NCBI GenBank assembly: GCA_903970395.1
Contig: CAJCIM010000204.1
Location: forward strand, 1-37,600
DNA: 37,600 nucleotides
Source: Acidobacteriaceae bacterium
GTDB lineage: Bacteria; Acidobacteriota; Terriglobia; Terriglobales; Acidobacteriaceae
Direction: 5' to 3'
In this document: one piece after another, positions 32,755 to 37,600 of the stretch
Numbering within the stretch: the first letter of the stretch is position 1
How the letters are laid out: every line of letters begins with the position of its first letter
The notes under the pieces: model-generated
Told to the model about the DNA's origin: nothing
Database searches by the model: none
The model's input: only the letters and a program-made list of their open reading frames with translations
Made by a program: the position numbers and the translations under genes

Positions 32755-34101
32755 ATGAAAGCATCACGCCAAGGCCTAGTCTTCACCACCTTCAGCACTC
32801 TGCTCGCGCTGTCTATCCTTCCTGCAGCCCACGGTCAGGATTGGAACGTCCTCGAGACGGGCAAGAGCGCCTCCGCTAGCACGCGTCTCGCTGCAGCTGA
32901 CTTAAAACCCACGGGTGGCGCGGCTGACGAGGCCAAACACACCTTCGACGCGACGCTCTACGCGGACCTCGCTTCAGCCGGTCTCTTCGATCTCGTCTCC
33001 AAGAGCCAGAACCCGCAGGCCACGCCCGGCAGCCAGAGCGAGATGAACCTTGGTCAGTGGGCGGCGGCCCCAGCCAGCGCCGCCTATGTCGCCTTCGGCA
33101 ACTTCGCCGCGCAAAACGGCAAGATAGTCGTCAACGGCTTCTTAGACGATGCAAAGAATGCCCAGTATCCGCAGATTTTCACCAAGCTTTACAACCAAGA
33201 CGACAGCGCCGAGGGCGCTCGCCAGGCCGCGCATGAGTTCGCCGACGATATTATCCTTCGCCTCGCCGGCACCGCTGGCATCGCTGAGACCAAGATCTTC
33301 TACACCAAGAAGGACGGCCTCAACAAAGAGATCTGGATGATGGACTACGACGGCGCGAACCAGCACCAGCTGACGCACCTGGGCGCCATCTCCATCGGCC
33401 CGCGCGTCTCGCCGGACAACTCGCGCATCGCGTTCAGCACACTGGATAAAAACGGCTTCCAGATCAAGGTGTACTCGCTGCTGCTGGGCCGCATCGTCGC
33501 GTTCAGCTCAGTCGGCGGCACCAATCTGTCCCCCGCGTGGGCACCCAGCGGTCAGCAGCTCGCCTTCTCCAGCTCACGTACAGGCGATCCCGAGATCTGG
33601 GTCTCCGATCCTGCAGGCTCTCTGGCCCACCGCATTACATCGTTCGCCGGGCCAGACGTGTCCCCCACCTGGAACCCCAAGACCGGCGCGCAGATCGCCT
33701 GGGTCAGCGGCCGCAGCGGTCTGCCGCAGATCTACATCATGGATGCGGACGGCTCCGGCGTCATCCGCTTGACCGACGGCGGCTACGCCAGCTCTCCTTC
33801 ATGGTCGCCCAACGGCCAGTTCCTCGCCTTCGCCTGGGACCGCAAGTATGGCCCCGGCGCACCCGGCGGCCAGGACATCTACGTGATGGAGATCGCCACC
33901 AAGAAGTGGATCCAGCTGACCCACGACATCGGTCGCTGCGACTTCCCATCCTGGTCGCCGGACGGCCGTCATGTCGTCTTCGCCAATGATCCCGACGGCC
34001 GCGCCGAGCATACGCGCGTGATGTCCATGCTCGCCGACGGGACGCAGAAGCGCGCTCTTACCGGCGCTGGCGCAGATATGCCGAACTGGAGCTGGAAGTA
34101 G
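32755..34101 (+). CDS. tolB: Tol-Pal system beta-propeller protein TolB
   Basis: TolB is a periplasmic protein that binds Pal and links it to TolA. The 448-residue protein has a signal peptide (LLALSILPAAHGQ). An N-terminal alpha/beta domain (about 30-175) includes YVAFGNFAAQNGKIVVNGFL and the HEFADDIILRLAGT helix. A six-bladed propeller follows, with repeated PSWSPDG-type motifs: ISPRVSPDNSRIAFS-like, LSPAWAPSGQQLAFSSS, VSPTWNPKTGAQIAW, SPSWSPNGQFLAFAW and FPSWSPDGRHVVFA. It lies 48 bases after the tolA-like gene. An AGCCCCGAGAACG leader precedes the ATG. Confidence 0.94.
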   Translation: MKASRQGLVFTTFSTLLALSILPAAHGQDWNVLETGKSASASTRLAAADLKPTGGAADEAKHTFDATLYADLASAGLFDLVSKSQNPQATPGSQSEMNLGQWAAAPASAAYVAFGNFAAQNGKIVVNGFLDDAKNAQYPQIFTKLYNQDDSAEGARQAAHEFADDIILRLAGTAGIAETKIFYTKKDGLNKEIWMMDYDGANQHQLTHLGAISIGPRVSPDNSRIAFSTLDKNGFQIKVYSLLLGRIVAFSSVGGTNLSPAWAPSGQQLAFSSSRTGDPEIWVSDPAGSLAHRITSFAGPDVSPTWNPKTGAQIAWVSGRSGLPQIYIMDADGSGVIRLTDGGYASSPSWSPNGQFLAFAWDRKYGPGAPGGQDIYVMEIATKKWIQLTHDIGRCDFPSWSPDGRHVVFANDPDGRAEHTRVMSMLADGTQKRALTGAGADMPNWSWK

Positions 34102-34240
34102 GCAGACGCCAACCCGCGAACCTATTAGAATCGGAATTGAGTCGCATCCCGATTAGATGCCTCTATGTAATCAAGTAACATTAATTACTCTCGGTGCATC
34201 CGAGTAACCTAACAAGACTTTCAGGAGAAACAAGAACGCT

Positions 34241-35005
34241 ATGAAAACCCAACGATCGCGGGGCATGACACCAGCCTGGGCAGTGGCCGCACTTGCAATC
34301 AGCGCAGGGATGATGGTGGTAACCGGCTGCCACAAGAAGACCAGCACCCCACCCGCGGCGATGGCGCCGACCGAGAGCGCAGCTGCGCCAACGGCAACCA
34401 TCTCGGCCGATCCGCTCTCCATCGATCTCGGTCAGGCGGTCGTGCTCAACTGGCGCACCACGAACGCCAGCAGCGTCTCCATCGACGGCATCGGGAACGT
34501 GCAGGTCAACGGTACGCAGACTGTCTCTCCATCCAGTTCCACCAACTTCCACCTCGTCGCCAAGGGTGACGGTGGCACCACGGACGCCAGCGTTCGCGTG
34601 ACCGTACGCGTTCCAGTAACTCCGACTGCTCCCTCCGGTGAGGGTGACATGGGCAGCGATGCTCTCTTCCACTCGCACGTGCAGGACATCTTCTTCGATT
34701 ACGACAGCTACGAGCTCCGCTCCGATGCGCAGGCCTCCGTGACTGCCGCTGCGGCCTACCTGAATGCCAATCCGAACATCAAGGTGCTCATCGGCGGTTA
34801 CTGCGACGATCGCGGATCGGCAGAGTTCAACATCACGCTTGGCGAGAACCGCGCCAACGCTGCAAAGCAGGCCTTGGTAGCTGCTGGCGTTCCTGCTGGC
34901 CGCATCCGCGTCGTCAGCTACGGTAAGGAACGCCAGTTCTGCACGGAGGAGACTGAAAGCTGCTGGCAGCAGAACCGCCGCGACCAGTTCTCTATCGACC
35001 GCTAA
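34241..35005 (+). CDS. pal: Peptidoglycan-associated lipoprotein Pal with an extra Ig-like segment
   Basis: Pal anchors the outer membrane to peptidoglycan. The 254-residue precursor has a lipobox VTGC, so Cys30 would be lipidated. The C-terminal OmpA domain (about 140-254) has IFFDYDSYELRSDA, the peptidoglycan-binding segment GGYCDDRGSAEFN-x-x-LGENRAN, and SYGKERQFCTEETESCWQQNRR. Between anchor and OmpA domain lies a segment (about 48-125) with the strand pattern of an Ig-like fold: ATISADPLSIDLGQAVVLNW, then ASSVSIDGIG and ASVRVTVRV. Classical Pal does not have it. AGGAGA lies upstream of ATG 34241. Two cysteines in the C-terminal loop could form a disulfide. Confidence 0.92.
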   Translation: MKTQRSRGMTPAWAVAALAISAGMMVVTGCHKKTSTPPAAMAPTESAAAPTATISADPLSIDLGQAVVLNWRTTNASSVSIDGIGNVQVNGTQTVSPSSSTNFHLVAKGDGGTTDASVRVTVRVPVTPTAPSGEGDMGSDALFHSHVQDIFFDYDSYELRSDAQASVTAAAAYLNANPNIKVLIGGYCDDRGSAEFNITLGENRANAAKQALVAAGVPAGRIRVVSYGKERQFCTEETESCWQQNRRDQFSIDR

Positions 35006-35009
35006 AAGC

Positions 35010-35097
35010 TGAGTAGTAGACAAAAGAAAGAGGAGTAGAGGAGCAGAGCAGATGACCGAAAGGTCTACTGTCTATTCTCTACTCCTTTCCTCTTAGC
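35010..35097. repeat. Imperfect inverted repeat rich in GAGTAG / CTACTC
   Basis: Between pal and cpoB, the left arm (about 35010-35041, containing AGAGGAGTAGAG) pairs imperfectly with the right arm (about 35070-35095, CTCTACTCCTTTCCTCTT). GGAGTAGAG / CTCTACTCC is a perfect 9-base core. A small inner GACC-GAAA-GGTC hairpin (35055-35066) sits in the loop. A similar AGAGGAGTAGAG run is at 2098-2112, so this may be a dispersed repeat. It could end or process the mRNA between pal and cpoB. Confidence 0.5.
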
Positions 35098-35129
35098 CTT
35101 CAAGTACCATCAATGTCTGAGGAGCTTTC

Positions 35130-36116
35130 ATGTCCAGCTTGACCTTCCGCTCGCCTTCGTTTCGGTTCGCCGCCGCCGCCCTGCTCTTTTGCGGACTCGC
35201 CGTGCCCCGCGCCCATGCCGTCAGCAAGGAGATGATCCAGCTGCAGACGCAGATCCAGCAGCTGCAGGACGCCATCGCTCGTCTGCAGCAGTCCAACGAC
35301 GAGCGCATGGGTGTGCTCAAGGACCTCGTGCAGCAGACCGCCGACTCGGTCAACAGGATGTCGGTGGACGTCAACGGACTCAAGCTGGCCATGCAGAACC
35401 AACAAGAGGCACTGGGGGCCAAGAGCGACCAGCTCTCCGGCCAGGTGCAGGCCATGAACGACTCCATCGACGAGTTGAAGGCCCGCCTCGCCCGCATGGA
35501 GAAGGCCCTTGGCAACATCCAGAGTCAGCAGCAATCCACCGCCGCTATCCTGAGCAATTTGCCCCAGAGCCAGGGCGGAGCGGCTCAGCCCAACAACGCG
35601 CCCTCCAACGCTGCCCCCACCAATGGCAACGGTGTAACGCCCGGCCCGGCGCCTACTCAACCGCTGCCAACAGCCGACGCGCCTCAGCCCAGTGCGTCTG
35701 CTCCACCGCCTGCAGGCCCTGGCCCTTCCGCGCAGGACATGTACCGCACCGCGTACAGCGACTATATGTCGGGCAAGTATCCTCTCGCAGCGTCAGAGTT
35801 TGGGGACCTCATTAACGCCTATCCAGACGACAACCTCTCCGGCAATGCCTACTTCTATCAGGGCGAGATCGCGCTCCGCACCCAGAAGCTAGCCGCTGCC
35901 GTAAAGGACTACGATCACCTGCTAGAGCGCTACCCTGATAACACCAAGATTCCTGCGGCGCACCTTCACAAGGGTGAGGCAATGCTCGCGGAAAAGCAGA
36001 CTGACGGCGGGGTGCGCGAACTGCGCGCGCTGATTCAACGTTTCCCCAACTCACCAGAGGCAACGCAGGCGCGCCAGAAGCTCGCCTCAATGCATATCCC
36101 AGCTTCTCCTAGATAG
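35130..36116 (+). CDS. cpoB: Tol-Pal system protein CpoB (YbgF)
   Basis: CpoB coordinates Tol function with peptidoglycan synthesis at the division site. The 328-residue protein has a signal peptide ending AHA (residue about 30). A coiled coil (about 32-140) follows with heptads rich in Gln and Leu (QLQTQIQQLQDAIARLQQ), then a Pro/Ala/Asn-rich linker (about 148-200). The C-terminal TPR repeats (about 205-325) include MYRTAYSDYMSGKYPLAASEF and YDHLLERYPDNTKIPAAHLHKGEAM. This order matches the family. It is separated from pal by a repeat element and ends three bases before the convergent DapA-family gene. Confidence 0.92.
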   Translation: MSSLTFRSPSFRFAAAALLFCGLAVPRAHAVSKEMIQLQTQIQQLQDAIARLQQSNDERMGVLKDLVQQTADSVNRMSVDVNGLKLAMQNQQEALGAKSDQLSGQVQAMNDSIDELKARLARMEKALGNIQSQQQSTAAILSNLPQSQGGAAQPNNAPSNAAPTNGNGVTPGPAPTQPLPTADAPQPSASAPPPAGPGPSAQDMYRTAYSDYMSGKYPLAASEFGDLINAYPDDNLSGNAYFYQGEIALRTQKLAAAVKDYDHLLERYPDNTKIPAAHLHKGEAMLAEKQTDGGVRELRALIQRFPNSPEATQARQKLASMHIPASPR

Positions 36117-36119
36117 CCG

Positions 36120-37157
36120 TTAGTTCCGTAGACTGCCCAGCGCCTGTTCCACTCGCGACTTCGCCGCAGCATCCAGCGGCAACCGCGGAAGCCGCGGAAC
36201 CCCGCCATAGTAGCCGTTCCAGTCGCAGCCATACTTGATGCCAGCAATGCCCAGTTTGGACATCAGCACATCCGGTTGCACAAGGCGCTGCTGCTTCTCC
36301 GCAGCCAACTTTGGATTGCCATCCTTGAACGCCGCCAGCGCCTCGTAGACACCCTGCGGCATCGCTGCTGCCAGATCCGGCATCGCACCGGCGGTACCAG
36401 CTTCCAGCAATGCGACCATGCCCTGCACACGGCCCGCACCCATCACCTGGAAACCAACAGTCTTCATCCGCGTCTTGATCGCAGGCTTAGGAGGCGCAAT
36501 GGCTAACGCCGTACCGCCAGTCAGCAACTCCGCCGAGACAAAATTCGCACCACCTGCTTCGCTTTCTATCTTCAACATGCGGCGAGTCACAGGCGCAAAC
36601 ACGGTCGTCACGGTCACCTCGCGCTTCACCTGAGCAGTTGCAGCAGCAATCTCACGATAACGCTCCACCGTCAGCTCATCGTCATAGACGCCGATCACAT
36701 TCGGATGCGCCGCCAGCTCTGCAATCGCACTCACTGGCAAAGCGCGGCCAGCCTGGCTGTGCAGCAGCACCGGCAACGCGGCGTGGTCGGCGATCGTACG
36801 GAAGTGCAGCAGCGTCGCAGCAAGATCACCAGGCCATGCGAACCGCGGAACCCGCACAAGCAGCGCATCGAATCCTGCAGCATCGACCTCTTCGGCAAGC
36901 TTCAAAGCCGCATGGACGCTCTCGCATTCCACCGCAGCGATCAGCACCTTCTCCTTCGCGGCGAATTCTGCAACTGCGACAAGCGACTCGCGTGCCTCGT
37001 CATCGGTAAGCGCTGCGCCTTCGCTCGCCAATGCCACCAACCCGGCAACCGGCGTCAACGAGTAGCGCGCAACATTATGCTCCAGCTTGCGCAGATAGCT
37101 GGCACCATCACGATAAAACGGACAGGTCAGCGGTACAAAAAGGCCTTGTAGCAGCAT
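36120..37157 (-). CDS. DapA-family (dihydrodipicolinate synthase-like) protein lacking the Schiff-base lysine
   Basis: The 345-residue protein shows the overall pattern of the DapA / N-acetylneuraminate lyase barrel: GLFVPLTCPFYRDG at the start, TPVAGLVALASEGAALTDDEA, then AHPNVIGVYDDE. Three family positions differ. The GTTGE loop reads ALASEG (residues 42-47). The Tyr of the YY-N region is missing (RVPRFAWPG). The Schiff-base Lys of the GIKD/E motif is Tyr158 (IGVYDD). It therefore probably cannot work by the usual mechanism and may be a divergent lyase or a non-enzymatic relative. ATG at 37155-37157 is chosen; the longer frame adds 29 non-conserved residues. It lies 46 bases after the carB stop and may be co-transcribed with it. 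Confidence 0.8.
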   Translation of the reverse strand: MLLQGLFVPLTCPFYRDGASYLRKLEHNVARYSLTPVAGLVALASEGAALTDDEARESLVAVAEFAAKEKVLIAAVECESVHAALKLAEEVDAAGFDALLVRVPRFAWPGDLAATLLHFRTIADHAALPVLLHSQAGRALPVSAIAELAAHPNVIGVYDDELTVERYREIAAATAQVKREVTVTTVFAPVTRRMLKIESEAGGANFVSAELLTGGTALAIAPPKPAIKTRMKTVGFQVMGAGRVQGMVALLEAGTAGAMPDLAAAMPQGVYEALAAFKDGNPKLAAEKQQRLVQPDVLMSKLGIAGIKYGCDWNGYYGGVPRLPRLPLDAAAKSRVEQALGSLRN

Positions 37158-37203
37158 GTAAATCCGATCCCAGCTTTTCAGGCCGCGAGAACTCTCAAGC
37201 CCA

Positions 37204-37600
37204 TTAGGCGGGAGAGAGAGCTCCCTTCTGTGCCATAGCCGCATGTGCGGCGTGAAGCTCCTGCAGACACTCGACCGAGCTCCGAGCCGACTGTAAAGCT
37301 TCGATGCCTTCCACCGCCGCGCGAGCAGCAGCCAGCGTAGTGATCATCGGCACCCGGGCTGCGACCGCGGCTCGGCGCAGCGCCTGTTCATCGAATACGG
37401 CACCTTGTCCCGTGGGTGTGTTCACTATCAGATGAATGCGCTCGCTCTTGATCAGATCGACCACATTGGGTCGGCCCTCGTCCACCTTGTACACCCGCTC
37501 GACCTGCAGGCCTGAGGCCTCCAGAACGGCCGCAGTGCCGTGGGTGGCCACAATGTGGAAACCGGCATTGGCGAACTTCTTGGCCAGCGGAACTACACCC
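37204..37600 (-). CDS. carB: Carbamoyl-phosphate synthase large subunit, C-terminal part (5' end outside window)
   Basis: The frame is open to the end of the window, so only about the last 130 residues are seen. They form the MGS-like allosteric domain: [21 protein letters not shown], then [29 protein letters not shown], then [25 protein letters not shown]. CarB makes carbamoyl phosphate for pyrimidine and arginine synthesis, and this domain binds the regulators (UMP and ornithine in enterobacteria). The C-terminal tail after the domain is short. The NTPTG motif and Thr-His-Gly-Thr loop make the identity clear. Confidence 0.93.
   Translation of the reverse strand, partial: GVVPLAKKFANAGFHIVATHGTAAVLEASGLQVERVYKVDEGRPNVVDLIKSERIHLIVNTPTGQGAVFDEQALRRAAVAARVPMITTLAAARAAVEGIEALQSARSSVECLQELHAAHAAMAQKGALSPA

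Noticed and set aside
1-37600. CRISPR arrays, insertion sequences, phage or toxin-antitoxin genes
   Set aside because: No regularly spaced direct repeats, transposase, integrase or phage motifs were seen on either strand.

Overview
The window looks like chromosomal DNA of an acidobacterium (Acidobacteriota, most likely class Terriglobia, family Acidobacteriaceae). This is inferred from gene content, not from a marker gene. The supporting features are high GC, a roughly 1200-residue TonB-dependent receptor with an N-terminal carboxypeptidase-regulatory-like domain, a hopanoid operon, RR-x-F-L secretion signals, Pal and metallothionein-like proteins of a form I associate with this phylum, and no phage or plasmid functions. 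No rRNA, CRISPR array, insertion sequence or integrase was seen.

Layout. Positions 1-1421 hold a 5'-truncated unknown gene, an unknown 168-residue protein, and a leftward pair of small membrane proteins (a DUF2752 protein and a 59-residue protein). At 1508-2125 is pdxT. At 2235-5782 is a rightward cytochrome c oxidase operon (subunits II, I and III plus a 73-residue CxxC membrane protein). Its subunits carry linked substitutions at the Mg site and at the D-channel entrance. At 5920-7724 is a leftward pair: a zinc alcohol dehydrogenase and a nucleosidase resembling HpnG. At 7752-15643 is a predicted glycan-use locus: a LacI regulator divergent from a TonB-dependent receptor, followed by a GH39 enzyme and a glucoamylase-family (PF10091/GH144-like) enzyme. 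A TTGACA promoter and a CAAACGTTTG palindrome lie in the divergent gap.

At 15647-21476 is a leftward hopanoid operon, in transcription order ispH, shc, hpnH, an undescribed 152-residue protein, hpnA. It covers the last step of isoprenoid precursor synthesis, cyclisation to hopene, attachment of the adenosyl side chain, and a sugar-epimerase-like enzyme. At 21615-21755 is a 46-residue metallothionein-like gene, followed by a leftward NarL-type response regulator and PAS histidine kinase. At 23744-26355 are an exported acetamidase/formamidase-family protein and an alginate-export-type outer membrane barrel (leftward), divergent from an exported amidohydrolase (26681-28702). Then come tRNA-Ser(UGA) and recN (leftward), a complete rightward Tol-Pal cluster (tolQ, tolR, a TonB/TolA-like protein, tolB, pal, cpoB), a DapA-family protein without its Schiff-base lysine, and the 3' end of carB (leftward).

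A window-wide observation is that G exceeds C on the + strand left of about 26.4 kb and C exceeds G to the right, whichever strand is coding. This is what a replication terminus or an inversion boundary would give. All motif and domain calls were made by eye; no database search was run.
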